64,000 nt of DNA, taken from the NCBI GenBank assembly GCA_016188115.1, contig JACPIK010000002.1, positions 989,462 to 1,053,461 on the forward strand, given 5' to 3'. This stretch comes from Candidatus Woesearchaeota archaeon (GTDB lineage: Archaea > Nanobdellota > Nanobdellia > Woesearchaeales > GW2011-AR9). The position numbers and the translations under genes were made by a program. The notes below the pieces were generated by a model, which was not told the origin of the DNA, searched no databases, and worked only from the letters and a program-made list of their open reading frames with translations. Below, in pieces: positions 7,412 to 16,774 of the stretch (positions are counted from its first letter, which is position 1; every line of letters begins with the position of its first letter).

Positions 7412-9985
7412 TTATTCTTGTCCATCAGTCACATTTATTCGTAACCGATTGGTAAGTTGTGGCCAGAATTCTTTTCCTCCACCAACTGCTTCAATACGTT
7501 GAACACGCAAATCATCTGTGGCAGTACAGACGAACGGAGATTCACCCGCAACAGCTTCAAACGCATCAACTTTTGCCGCAGACGGAAAGTCCATACGATC
7601 TGGTCGCAAGTATTCACAAATTGGCGTTGAGAAACCTTCAAATTCAGCAACCAACGCTTCTTTGGCATTATCAATGCCCTGTTTTTCTAGAACTGCTCGT
7701 ACTCGTCGATCTTCTTGTTCAAGCAAGTAAACTTGATATAAATTTTGCGCATTTTGAACAAATTTACTATTTTCAGAAAGTTCCGGCTCATCTTCAAAGA
7801 GTGAAAGAATTGTCCCAAACGGATCATCAAGAAAACTCTCCCAACGAGTAGGATTAACCAATACTCCATCAGGACCATAGATCACTGCATTCAAAGCAGC
7901 AGAATACCATAACCGCGCGCCAGGCGCAAATTCCTCGATTCCATCACAGCGAACAAAATCAGAGGGATTTTCCGGATTTTGATCAGGACAAACTTGATTC
8001 ACTTTATCCGCCGGAACATTAAGGGTTTGTAAAAACGAATTCACATCAGCAAGATCACGATTAAGCGACGTAGCAAAAGCAACTTTTTCACCATCATCAA
8101 CGGTGTATTTCAAAACACATACATTGTTAATACAAGTATTCTCCTCATCAGCAATTAAAGTAGGATTGTTTACTTCGTTAAAACACACCGAACGACCGGC
8201 ATCTGGCTGTTGCCGACCTGGACCTTGTGCCCGTTGACCAGAGGCTTGGTCCTGAGTGCCACCAAGCAAACCTGGTTTATCACCTTCATCAAGGAAAAGA
8301 TCACGATACGAACCACACGAAATAGTGTACGGATTTTCACCAGCTACTTCTACCAGCTTTTGTGCTAAAAACCGCGTTCTCGATGTCCAATTCCCTTTAA
8401 GACAATAGTGATCAAAAAGTGAATCGCCATTGTTTACACATAAAGGTGTCTTCCCTTGATAGAATTGGTCAATAACACTAAGTTCCTCTCCTTCTTGAGG
8501 AGTTTCAAGACTTGTTTCACCTAATGAATTCAGAACAAAACATTGATCTGCATCAGGACAGGACCCTTGCTCTTGATGATTCCAATCATAGAGCATTTTG
8601 CTAAAGACCCAATTACCATCAATACAACGATACTCTGCCTCACCGGCAATCCCTTCTTTTGTAAACGTGTCTGTGCGCATATTGGAAATACACGCAAACC
8701 CATTCCAACATGACCCTTCAGGACAACAAGAAGACGCCTGCATTAATGTAACACCGAACTCTTGATCGAATTCGCGAGGCGTATGAATATCATTATACTC
8801 AGTAGGACTCATTGCTCCTTTAAGTTCTAAAAGAGGCTGACTTACAAAACAATTAACCTCATCTGTAATAATAATTATTGAGACCCATTTGTCATCTGCT
8901 TTAGCTTCTTGAGGTAAAGTGCGAATTATTCCTTCTGGCACGTCTGGAGCAGTATCAACTTGTTCACTATCCAGAATTTCTTGAGTAATAAAACCCCATT
9001 GGCCTAAAACTTCCCTATTATCTGATTTTTCATTATCAAATGCAATTAAAACATTAACATTATTGATGTCGCAGGTACTTTTAACACTGGCAATATAGTT
9101 TGGTGCCGGTCTGCCTTCAAGACGTGGTGCAAGAGCAATTTTCTTTGAGACCAATGCACGTGTCCCTCGTCGTGTTGTTTGAAATACTCTCTCCCCCGTA
9201 TCTTGCGTAATAGTAGTTATACCTTCAGCATCAAAACCACTAAACTGATCGCCGTCAAGAACATCGGAAAGTTGATACCATCCATCAGGCAACTCTGCAT
9301 CCCCCTGTAATTGGGTATCATCGCCATCAATAGTGCCATCACAATCATTGTCGATACCATCACCCACTTCCGTTGCACCAGGATTAATCTCCCGAATAGT
9401 ATCATCACAATCCTGATCCGCAGCATACAGATCGCCATCTATGTCGGAAGTAACTTTACAGGAAATAAAAGATTCGTACTCCTCTGTTGCATCTTCACAA
9501 CTTGAAAAGTGAGAATTGTCTCCTACTCCTGACATTGCTAAAACGCATCCCTCATCTTTGCTTTGTTTAAATTCGCACTTTGATTCTTGAATAGCGCTAA
9601 GACACACAGGAATCGTATAAGCAGGATCAGCACTCACTATGGGATTTACCCCATACTTTGGTCTTGCCCCATGAGAATTCGTCATCGCATGCAAATACGC
9701 CACGGGTGAAAATTTACCACTGCATTGATTAGAAAGTTGGGAAAGAACAACACCGTCCTCAGTTTTATCACTGCAACACACCTTGTAATCATAATTTTCA
9801 CAACGAGATCCTTCGATAGACTGTGTTGGCATCTCTGCATGTGCATTCGTTTGATCAGAAAGACACAACACCAGCGTTTCAACATCAGGTTCACACGACT
9901 CTTTAACTTCACACTGAAGTTGAGCGTTCACACTAAGGGAGAGAACCAAAACCAGTACCAGCAGCAATGTTGTGTATATCCTCAT
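7412..9985 (-). CDS. Large secreted cysteine-rich protein with MopE-type calcium motif
   Basis: The 857-residue protein has an N-terminal signal peptide (MRIYTTLLLVLVLVLSLSVN) and no other membrane helix. A MopE/putative metal-binding motif lies at about residues 180-226 (DQDCDDTIREINPGA and GIDNDCDGTIDGDD), probably a calcium site. Many cysteines occur as CC or CxxxxC pairs, including SSCCPEGSCWNGFACI. The rest has the cysteine-paired, beta-rich texture of an exported surface protein. It is the last gene of a three-gene minus-strand operon (13788 to 7412) with gaps of 17 and 19 nt, suggesting the three products form one extracellular assembly. No catalytic motif is recognised. Confidence 0.8.
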   Translation of the reverse strand: MRIYTTLLLVLVLVLSLSVNAQLQCEVKESCEPDVETLVLCLSDQTNAHAEMPTQSIEGSRCENYDYKVCCSDKTEDGVVLSQLSNQCSGKFSPVAYLHAMTNSHGARPKYGVNPIVSADPAYTIPVCLSAIQESKCEFKQSKDEGCVLAMSGVGDNSHFSSCEDATEEYESFISCKVTSDIDGDLYAADQDCDDTIREINPGATEVGDGIDNDCDGTIDGDDTQLQGDAELPDGWYQLSDVLDGDQFSGFDAEGITTITQDTGERVFQTTRRGTRALVSKKIALAPRLEGRPAPNYIASVKSTCDINNVNVLIAFDNEKSDNREVLGQWGFITQEILDSEQVDTAPDVPEGIIRTLPQEAKADDKWVSIIIITDEVNCFVSQPLLELKGAMSPTEYNDIHTPREFDQEFGVTLMQASSCCPEGSCWNGFACISNMRTDTFTKEGIAGEAEYRCIDGNWVFSKMLYDWNHQEQGSCPDADQCFVLNSLGETSLETPQEGEELSVIDQFYQGKTPLCVNNGDSLFDHYCLKGNWTSRTRFLAQKLVEVAGENPYTISCGSYRDLFLDEGDKPGLLGGTQDQASGQRAQGPGRQQPDAGRSVCFNEVNNPTLIADEENTCINNVCVLKYTVDDGEKVAFATSLNRDLADVNSFLQTLNVPADKVNQVCPDQNPENPSDFVRCDGIEEFAPGARLWYSAALNAVIYGPDGVLVNPTRWESFLDDPFGTILSLFEDEPELSENSKFVQNAQNLYQVYLLEQEDRRVRAVLEKQGIDNAKEALVAEFEGFSTPICEYLRPDRMDFPSAAKVDAFEAVAGESPFVCTATDDLRVQRIEAVGGGKEFWPQLTNRLRINVTDGQE

Positions 9986-10004
9986 AGTTTAATAATTCAT
10001 ATAA

Positions 10005-10439
10005 TTAAATACAATAACAGTAGGCAGTCACATCTCCATCGAATGTACTATCTACATCCCAAAGAAATGTACACCCTTTCTTATCATTATTAACATTACA
10101 AAATCCTACATCTTCCTCTTCCCAGACTCTTTCTTTCATGATAGAGCAACCAATAGCAACCTTGCTTTCACGACAATTACTAGAAAATGACTCCCTACCC
10201 CCATAATCTTGGTCATCAACACTATTAGGAGGTGCTGGTATCTTTACGATTTCCATACCATCTATTCGTTCTGTTATTAAACCATTTACCCTCTCATCTA
10301 ACCCATCAATTTGACCAATTGAATGACCGGGATTACTTGGCAAATGACTATCTGCAAAAACAAAAACACCCACGATAGCAATAGCCAATACAACCAATGT
10401 CCAAAACTTTCCTTTTGTAATATTTATTTCAAGTTTCAT
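10005..10439 (-). CDS. Small N-anchored cysteine-containing secreted protein
   Basis: 144 residues from the ATG at 10439 (MKLEINITKGKF). The start is decided by a ribosome site AAGGTGAT a few nt upstream, and the frame extending back to 10610 lies inside the neighbouring gene. One membrane helix (about residues 12-29) is followed by a small exported domain with about seven cysteines, ending DVTAYCYCI. It is the middle gene of the secreted operon. It resembles the product of 54750-55265 in plan, and might be a pseudopilin-like or anchoring partner of the two large neighbours. Confidence 0.75.
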   Translation of the reverse strand: MKLEINITKGKFWTLVVLAIAIVGVFVFADSHLPSNPGHSIGQIDGLDERVNGLITERIDGMEIVKIPAPPNSVDDQDYGGRESFSSNCRESKVAIGCSIMKERVWEEEDVGFCNVNNDKKGCTFLWDVDSTFDGDVTAYCYCI

Positions 10440-10455
10440 GATATCACCTTCATAT

Positions 10456-13400
10456 TTATTGAGGAGCTGCCGCATCCGCAGCAGGTTCTTGATTTTCAGC
10501 AGGAGGTTGAGCAGCAGGTTCTTCTTCTGGAGGAGATTCTGGTACGGGTTCGGCAGGAGGTTGTTCTTGTGACACCTCTGCTTCTTGTTGAGCTTCTGCG
10601 TCATCAACATTCTCCAGATCTACCGTTGCTCGTCTGTTAAATCGTTTCTCTAAATGAGCATTATAAAGTAAATTGCGACCAGGCACAACCGTACTGGTAT
10701 AACGACGCTGGGATGGACTAACTTCCCCTTCCCTCTTAAACGTCATTTCTTTACTTTGAGGATCAGTAGTATACGTAAACCCAGGCAAAGGTTGATCGTG
10801 CCAACTGCCATCAGTGCCGCAGAAATACGCTTCAAACACTTCACCTTCCTCGACTTCATTCTCAGTAAGACTCACCACACGACACATATTCTCTGCCTCA
10901 TTTTGTTGAATTGGCACAACCATCTCAGCAGAGATTTCAGGGATTATAGCTTCTCCGCAAGTATAAAACTCACCTTTCTGATACAAAATATTTTGTTTAA
11001 CTTGCCGTGCTTCAAGCCAGCCACCTTTACCATACACCGGAGTTGGTTTATCAATTAAAATCTCCATTCTTTCATTACCATCATCACCATCAAGCAAACG
11101 TACATAATACAAATTATACTGTGTAGGATGAAGATTAGTGATAGTATAAGGAGGTTCACCAGGCAACGCATAGACACATTTCTCTGATGTACACGCTTGT
11201 GTAATGATTCCACCATTATTATAATCTGCAATATAATGATGCTCTCGACCTATATCATCAACATTTGCCATAACATACACTTCTTTAACACCTTCAACAT
11301 CAGCTTTCGTAATACTTCTTTTCACAAGAGCAGGATTTTCACCAGCAGCAGGAATAGAAAAATAAACATCTGCCGAATAAGAAGAGGGATTTCCATCCCA
11401 ATTAACAGTTTTACTCGTTACTTTTGCAGAAACAAAACGAGGATCAATACGAATCGATGTAAGAAGATAAGGAGAGGTATCTGTAGAAATTGACGTCCAA
11501 TCAATTAATATTGGCTCAAAACCAACCCCTTCTCCAGTTATAGTAGCAGAAACTTGATACGTTTTAGGTTCATACCTCCATATACTTATCCCTGATATAA
11601 CTCTATATTGCACTAATGATGTAGTCTCCCCTGCAGCAATCTTTTGTGAGTTCCAACAACCAGATTCGCCATTGCCTGCAGAATATTCCCCACTATCATC
11701 ACCACAACACATCACGGGATCAGCAAGAGCACCTTCCTCTGTATTTTCAATCCACGCATGTTCTCCTAAATTTGCATTACAAATCTCATCACCGCGAACT
11801 CCCGCAGCACGTTGTACTTGGTCAACATCATCAAGCCACGCAAACGTACGATGAGCTGTGCCAACACAAATTGGATTTTTCACATTACGATCAGTGTCAA
11901 CAAGACGCGGACTTGTAATTGTAAAAGAAACTGACTCCAAAGTAGGGAGAAATAAGATTTTTTCAACATCAAGCCAATTACCTACCGGAATTTGTACATG
12001 CATTGGTGTCACACTACCTGATTCGCTAGACTCTAGAGTAATTCCATTTGTAACATAAGGTAAAATGTTTCCCTGAAAATAAGTGCCGTGTTTACCAGAA
12101 ATAGTCATGATCAGCTGTGTTTGCTCAGGTACCTCACCTGTAAACGTAAGATAAAAATCAAGCAATTCATACCCAGTAAAATCAAATCCAGCAGGATTAG
12201 GACCATAAAATTGTTCATAATTGTCATTCAAACGAATCTGAGTACTGGTTTGCCCCTCAACTTGCTCATCCAAAGGCAAGGAATATACTCCTTCTCCCCG
12301 AATACGTGTTTTAACCGTATTCTCAACATGTGAACCATCGATAGAACATTGCGCCCAACTATATCGATTTCCCTCTTTATAACAGAGAAATCCTGCAGAT
12401 TTAGCAAGATCACTTGCAAGATCAACATTACCTAATTTAAGAGATTCACCCACATTGGAAGCACCACACGCAACAAATGAATCAACATTAGAAACAACAT
12501 CATAGGGTTCGCTGCCAGGCTTATGTATAGTTAAAATTTTGAATGAGTTAAGTCCTGCTTGCAACCAACACCATTCTCCTTCGCAAAGAGATCCACTTCC
12601 CCCTGCAGCACCCACCATCTGTTTGTTAACACAGATAAACGCGTCACTATCCGACCCTACTGTTGCAATACGACCAACATCATCAATACCATTATTTCCA
12701 CAACAATTGACTGCGCCGACCTCTTGTTGTTCACCAGCATTATCTAACCACGCATAACCATTTTCATCAGATTCGCATTGATCTTTATTTTGATCGCATT
12801 TACCGCCGAGATCACAACTCAATTCATTTGAAATCCAAGTATATTCATCACCACTTTTCTCACAAAACCACGCATGAGTCGCTTTCTGAGTATCACCAAA
12901 ATTAGTATGAATTATATTATCAGGATTTGAAGGATCTTGCTCCTCTGTATAAGGGATAAATTTGCCAACATGCTGCTCATCACAAATATACCAGAGATTT
13001 TCTTCCTGCTTGTTAGGAAGACAGACAAATGCTCGTTCTTGACCAGCAGTGCTAAAAGGATATTTTTCAAATGGGCAGAGAGCATTCATTCCTGATTGGA
13101 TATCATCTACCGAGGGTTTATCAGCTTCTGATGCAATGTAATCATTTCCTATAAAATTTTGAATCATAGAAATTATAGAGTTCCCCCTATCTTGAGGTGC
13201 TCCACCCTCAACTGACTGTGCAGCTCCGTCTCCAAAAAAATTTAAACCATTTATTGGCTGCGAATCAACAACTCTTTCTATAGGAATAAACCAACCAGCA
13301 CAATCATCCCTATATTCTGCCTTTTTCTTATCATCATCATCGTCACTATCATCTGCGTCTATGCCATAATCATATTCTGCAGAGAGAAAGTAACACCCTT

Positions 13401-13788
13401 CATTCACTTTTTTAGGAAGATTTTGAAAATGACAAATGGCTTGATCCCAAGTATATGTGAAGTCACAAGCCATGGTGGTATCACAATCATTTCCTTCCAC
13501 ACTATCTGCATGATTCGGAAATCTAACATTAAAGTACCCTTCATGAACATTGCTATACGGAATTCCAAATTCAACACTTTCTCCTGGAGTACAACCCTCT
13601 TTTGCATCGTCATCAATGCCACCAACGCCTAAAGCCCAAGCGTATTTCAATCCAGTTGCTTCATCAATGTATTCTCTTTCCGGCCAAGCACTTCCCGGTT
13701 CAGTTCCAGTAAGCGGCAACGACCCAACAACAGACGTAATCAAAGCCAGAACTAGCACTATCCAAACAATACCTCTTTTTGTGTACAT
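10456..13788 (-). CDS. Very large secreted cysteine-rich surface protein with Pro/Glu/Ala tail
   Basis: The 1110-residue protein leads the operon. It has a signal peptide (about 1-23), then a cysteine-rich, Asp- and Gly-rich ectodomain. An internally repeated motif appears as AVNCCGNNGIDDVG (about 360) and DPVMCCGDDSGEYS (about 693), each preceded by an AWLDN or AWIEN strand and followed by a short spacer with another Cys. The last 60 residues or so are low-complexity Pro, Glu and Ala, a likely extended wall-spanning or linking segment; no C-terminal membrane helix is seen. A TATA box (about 13813-13822) lies about 30 nt before the ATG. Function unknown; probably structural or adhesive. Confidence 0.8.
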   Translation of the reverse strand: MYTKRGIVWIVLVLALITSVVGSLPLTGTEPGSAWPEREYIDEATGLKYAWALGVGGIDDDAKEGCTPGESVEFGIPYSNVHEGYFNVRFPNHADSVEGNDCDTTMACDFTYTWDQAICHFQNLPKKVNEGCYFLSAEYDYGIDADDSDDDDDKKKAEYRDDCAGWFIPIERVVDSQPINGLNFFGDGAAQSVEGGAPQDRGNSIISMIQNFIGNDYIASEADKPSVDDIQSGMNALCPFEKYPFSTAGQERAFVCLPNKQEENLWYICDEQHVGKFIPYTEEQDPSNPDNIIHTNFGDTQKATHAWFCEKSGDEYTWISNELSCDLGGKCDQNKDQCESDENGYAWLDNAGEQQEVGAVNCCGNNGIDDVGRIATVGSDSDAFICVNKQMVGAAGGSGSLCEGEWCWLQAGLNSFKILTIHKPGSEPYDVVSNVDSFVACGASNVGESLKLGNVDLASDLAKSAGFLCYKEGNRYSWAQCSIDGSHVENTVKTRIRGEGVYSLPLDEQVEGQTSTQIRLNDNYEQFYGPNPAGFDFTGYELLDFYLTFTGEVPEQTQLIMTISGKHGTYFQGNILPYVTNGITLESSESGSVTPMHVQIPVGNWLDVEKILFLPTLESVSFTITSPRLVDTDRNVKNPICVGTAHRTFAWLDDVDQVQRAAGVRGDEICNANLGEHAWIENTEEGALADPVMCCGDDSGEYSAGNGESGCWNSQKIAAGETTSLVQYRVISGISIWRYEPKTYQVSATITGEGVGFEPILIDWTSISTDTSPYLLTSIRIDPRFVSAKVTSKTVNWDGNPSSYSADVYFSIPAAGENPALVKRSITKADVEGVKEVYVMANVDDIGREHHYIADYNNGGIITQACTSEKCVYALPGEPPYTITNLHPTQYNLYYVRLLDGDDGNERMEILIDKPTPVYGKGGWLEARQVKQNILYQKGEFYTCGEAIIPEISAEMVVPIQQNEAENMCRVVSLTENEVEEGEVFEAYFCGTDGSWHDQPLPGFTYTTDPQSKEMTFKREGEVSPSQRRYTSTVVPGRNLLYNAHLEKRFNRRATVDLENVDDAEAQQEAEVSQEQPPAEPVPESPPEEEPAAQPPAENQEPAADAAAPQ

Positions 13789-13851
13789 CTAAGAAGAATG
13801 GATGGATAGAAGGTATATAAATCTAGCGACTAAGAAAAATGATGTTTTCTC

Positions 13852-14388
13852 TTATTTCAAAATCTGTGTAGTCAAAAATCTCCACAACATCTCCAAATCC
13901 TTAACGCTTCGTAGATCAGTAGGATTACCTGCAAACGTACTCCAAACCATATCAACGCCGTATTTCTTACACACTTTAGCGTTGAATGCAATCCGCATCA
14001 TCATTCTCGCACGATGAGAAGTATGCAACAACGAAGAAAATGAAAACCCAACTATTCTTTTCTTCTGTTTTGCTAACGGCCCTAACACTTGATCCATGCC
14101 TGCTTTAGGATAATGAAGACTATCATGAGGATACAACTCTTCAATTCCTAAAATCAAATCCACTGGAGCTTTTTCAATCGCAAAACGAAGAAGTTCTGGT
14201 TTAGGCACGAAATAGATTAACTTTTTCTTTTGTTGATGCGCCTTCTGACAATCTGACAATAAATCTTTGGGCGTAGTAGCTTTACTGACTACCAAATCTC
14301 GACCAAGAAAAAGAACCCTCGTAAATCCTAATTTTATACTTTTCTCTTCAAGTTCTTTTGTATACGCAAGCAAAACGTAATTATCCAT
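13852..14388 (-). CDS. rnp3: RNase P protein subunit Rpp30 (RNP3)
   Basis: The 178-residue TIM-barrel-like PHP-superfamily protein matches archaeal RNP3/Rpp30: strands such as KLIYFVPKPE, PVDLILGIEEL and, near the C-terminus, VCKKYGVDMVWSTFAGNPTD followed by LRSVKDLEML, the diagnostic Rpp30 ending. It activates the RNase P RNA together with Pop5. A TATA box about 26 nt upstream of the ATG (about 14408-14418) suggests a leaderless mRNA. Its RNA partner is in this window at 2030-2507. Confidence 0.9.
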   Translation of the reverse strand: MDNYVLLAYTKELEEKSIKLGFTRVLFLGRDLVVSKATTPKDLLSDCQKAHQQKKKLIYFVPKPELLRFAIEKAPVDLILGIEELYPHDSLHYPKAGMDQVLGPLAKQKKRIVGFSFSSLLHTSHRARMMMRIAFNAKVCKKYGVDMVWSTFAGNPTDLRSVKDLEMLWRFLTTQILK

Positions 14389-14436
14389 AAAATGAATAAA
14401 AGAGAGGCATTTTATATAATTTTGTAACAGAAAAAA

Positions 14437-15543
14437 CTATCCTTGTTCAATCTCAAATCGCAGAATCGCGGCTATTCCACCTAAATCTCGTAACTGTACT
14501 CCCTCGCGTGTTTCAGTCGAAATAACTCTCACCGTAGTCCCTCCCAATTCAGCTTTTTCACTTAATGAAAAAACCATTTCTTCAGGAAGTGCTTCAGATA
14601 ATAACAGCACATCAACCGCATTCATTTCCAATGCACGTAATGTTTCTTTCTCCCCATATGTGATTTTTTTAGGATTATCACGAAACACCATGAAAAATTC
14701 GTTCATCGCTTTCTTTTCATCAGCAATCGCTTCTTCACTTAACAAATCATCACATTTGTCAACAAGTTCTTGGACACCAAATTCATCAGTATATGAAAGG
14801 TCTTTCGTTCCTAAAACCTTCTTTTGCAAATCTCCAGTAAGATACTCGTGATTCAAAAAATCATTAATTGTAACGCCAGGACCACCAATAATAATACCCT
14901 TAAGATTATTGCCCAATGAAAGAAATTGCTCTTTCATATACTCACAGATTTTTTTGTAATGTTGAACAATCGCATTCTTACGATTTTGATCAAACCGATG
15001 AGCAGATTGCCCGCCAGCCCTCATTTTCCCCGGAACTTCAGAATGTGTTTTTTGTAGGATAGTAAACGTCTTACCTTTAAGCAATGCAAGTGTTGCGTCA
15101 CGGTTATCTAAAACCACTAAGCCATAAACATGATGGTCAAGAAGCATTTCCTCAAGAATATCGGTCACAAACATTTTATCACAGCGATAAATACGCGTAT
15201 TAAGAGGCATAGGCGGTTCAACTGCCCAAGACCGAAAATCAGTCTTCCCTTCTGCTGCCGCGATATTCCCGCTAAATGCAACTAATCCTTTTTCAGGAGT
15301 ACGAGGATATTGGCGAAGATGTGTGATCATCTTCTCTAGAGCACCTTGAACATTTTTGCGTGTAGTCGCTGATTTAATGTTTGCCGCAGTGCCTAACTCC
15401 TCGCCTAAATGTTGGGTAATTTTTGTGAGTTCATAACCTGCTGGAACATACACCGAAACTAACTCAGTATGTGGAGCACGATGAGTTTTAAGTTCACGAA
15501 TTAATTTCTTTACTTTGAGCTTATCTTGAGCACTAATAGCCAT
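14437..15543 (-). CDS. prf1: Peptide chain release factor aRF1
   Basis: 368 residues from ATG 15543 (MAISAQDKLKVKK). It has NIKS at 55-58 and YxCxxxF (YRCDKMF) at 119-125 for stop-codon reading, and GGQ at 177-179 for peptidyl-tRNA hydrolysis, followed by an eRF1 domain 3 ending GIAAILRFE. It is somewhat shorter than the usual 400 or so residues. The frame is open 13 codons further upstream, but the TATA box (about 15565-15573) is centred about 26 nt before 15543, which favours the shorter leaderless start. Confidence 0.95.
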   Translation of the reverse strand: MAISAQDKLKVKKLIRELKTHRAPHTELVSVYVPAGYELTKITQHLGEELGTAANIKSATTRKNVQGALEKMITHLRQYPRTPEKGLVAFSGNIAAAEGKTDFRSWAVEPPMPLNTRIYRCDKMFVTDILEEMLLDHHVYGLVVLDNRDATLALLKGKTFTILQKTHSEVPGKMRAGGQSAHRFDQNRKNAIVQHYKKICEYMKEQFLSLGNNLKGIIIGGPGVTINDFLNHEYLTGDLQKKVLGTKDLSYTDEFGVQELVDKCDDLLSEEAIADEKKAMNEFFMVFRDNPKKITYGEKETLRALEMNAVDVLLLSEALPEEMVFSLSEKAELGGTTVRVISTETREGVQLRDLGGIAAILRFEIEQG

Positions 15544-15706
15544 AGAAGAACAATTCTTGGACGTTTTTATAAAAGTTCTCAAAATCAGAGACCAGTTTCA
15601 ACCAAACCGCCCCTAACCCATCTCAAACACTTCACAATAACATAACACTACTATGTTGCTCTTCAAAAGGAGTAAAATATTTAAAACCCCGTTATTTAGG
15701 ACAACT

Positions 15707-16753
15707 ATGCCCTCCCCAATAGAACAAATTCTTACCAGAGACACTGCCCCAAGTATGGACTCAGGTCGAAAGTTCTATGTGTATCCTCCTCTTTTAAATT
15801 ATAAAGCTATACGCGCAACTCTTCCTGCGCAACGCACTCCTGAACAACTCATAAAAATCGCCGGAGGACAAGAGGCAACTCTAGCCTCATACACTACACA
15901 AGCAGGAATACCCTATGTTGTAGCACAAAATGCCCACGGTTTTGTTCTTCCTAAACCTATGAGATTTAACTCAAAATTGACTGACTTGAGTACGTTCTTT
16001 TACGATCTAGAACGAATAACTGAAATACAACCGGGACAAGAAGAGATGAATAAACTTTTTATCTCTGGTTTTGCTGACACTACTCCTTTTGATACCAAAC
16101 GAGCAGGATACACTTTTCGCCCGTTCCATAATAGCTTTACGGTTGTACCAAATGATCAAGGAGGAGCTCCTTTAGTTCATAGTTCAGTTGAACGAACTAT
16201 CGCTCAAAATCATCGCGCAGCAACAATTCGAGTAACAATGGGTCTTAACCAAGCAGACTTTAGTCCTGCATTTTGTCAAATCCAATATTGGTTGCATAAC
16301 AAAGGAACCAATATTAATTTCTCATGGTTAGACAACAATAACGATTGGGATTTTGATCTCACACCAAAAAATGTTGCAAACCTCAACGGCCCTATTCCGC
16401 ACGGATATTTCATGTTTGCTCGAGAGGGATCAGCATTCTCCTCTTGGGGATTTTTAGGTAAACCAACCCACTATGACGGCAGAATCAGTGGATTTGAACC
16501 GCTTGGTGCATACTGCCTTGGACGGGAAAATCATGGAAGAGGAGCAGGCATAATTAGTGTTCAAAAAAGCAGTGAGATAAATGAAGAAACAACATCCCGT
16601 TTAACAATGAATGGTGCAAGTTATAGAACTGCATGGGGTGACTTACCGCAAATCAGAATACAAGATCTTCTTAAAAAAATGGTAAACATTGTAAGAATGC
16701 CTCTTGACCGACACACTACTGATCTTTTTGATCTTGATTTTCAGTATAAATAA
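15707..16753 (+). CDS. Hypothetical protein, unknown function
   Basis: 348 residues from ATG 15707 (MPSPIEQILTRD). An AT-rich box (about 15674-15684, AAATATTTAAA) lies about 27 nt upstream, so I prefer this start over the in-frame one at 15653. No signal peptide or membrane helix is seen. The sequence is rich in aromatic residues, Asn and Gly, with many short beta-like stretches, and could be a soluble beta-sandwich or sugar-binding-type fold. I recognise no family. Confidence 0.7.
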   Translation: MPSPIEQILTRDTAPSMDSGRKFYVYPPLLNYKAIRATLPAQRTPEQLIKIAGGQEATLASYTTQAGIPYVVAQNAHGFVLPKPMRFNSKLTDLSTFFYDLERITEIQPGQEEMNKLFISGFADTTPFDTKRAGYTFRPFHNSFTVVPNDQGGAPLVHSSVERTIAQNHRAATIRVTMGLNQADFSPAFCQIQYWLHNKGTNINFSWLDNNNDWDFDLTPKNVANLNGPIPHGYFMFAREGSAFSSWGFLGKPTHYDGRISGFEPLGAYCLGRENHGRGAGIISVQKSSEINEETTSRLTMNGASYRTAWGDLPQIRIQDLLKKMVNIVRMPLDRHTTDLFDLDFQYK

Positions 16754-16774
16754 ACACACAGGTCACAGTTAATG

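Noticed and set aside
10440-10610. N-terminal extension of the small anchored protein into the large surface gene
   Set aside because: The extra residues are a shadow of the Pro/Glu/Ala tail of the neighbouring gene in another frame; the ATG at 10439 has a ribosome site and begins a normal signal anchor.
15544-15582. Longer aRF1 start at 15582
   Set aside because: The TATA box is placed inside this segment, 26 nt before the ATG at 15543; the family N-terminus also fits the shorter form.
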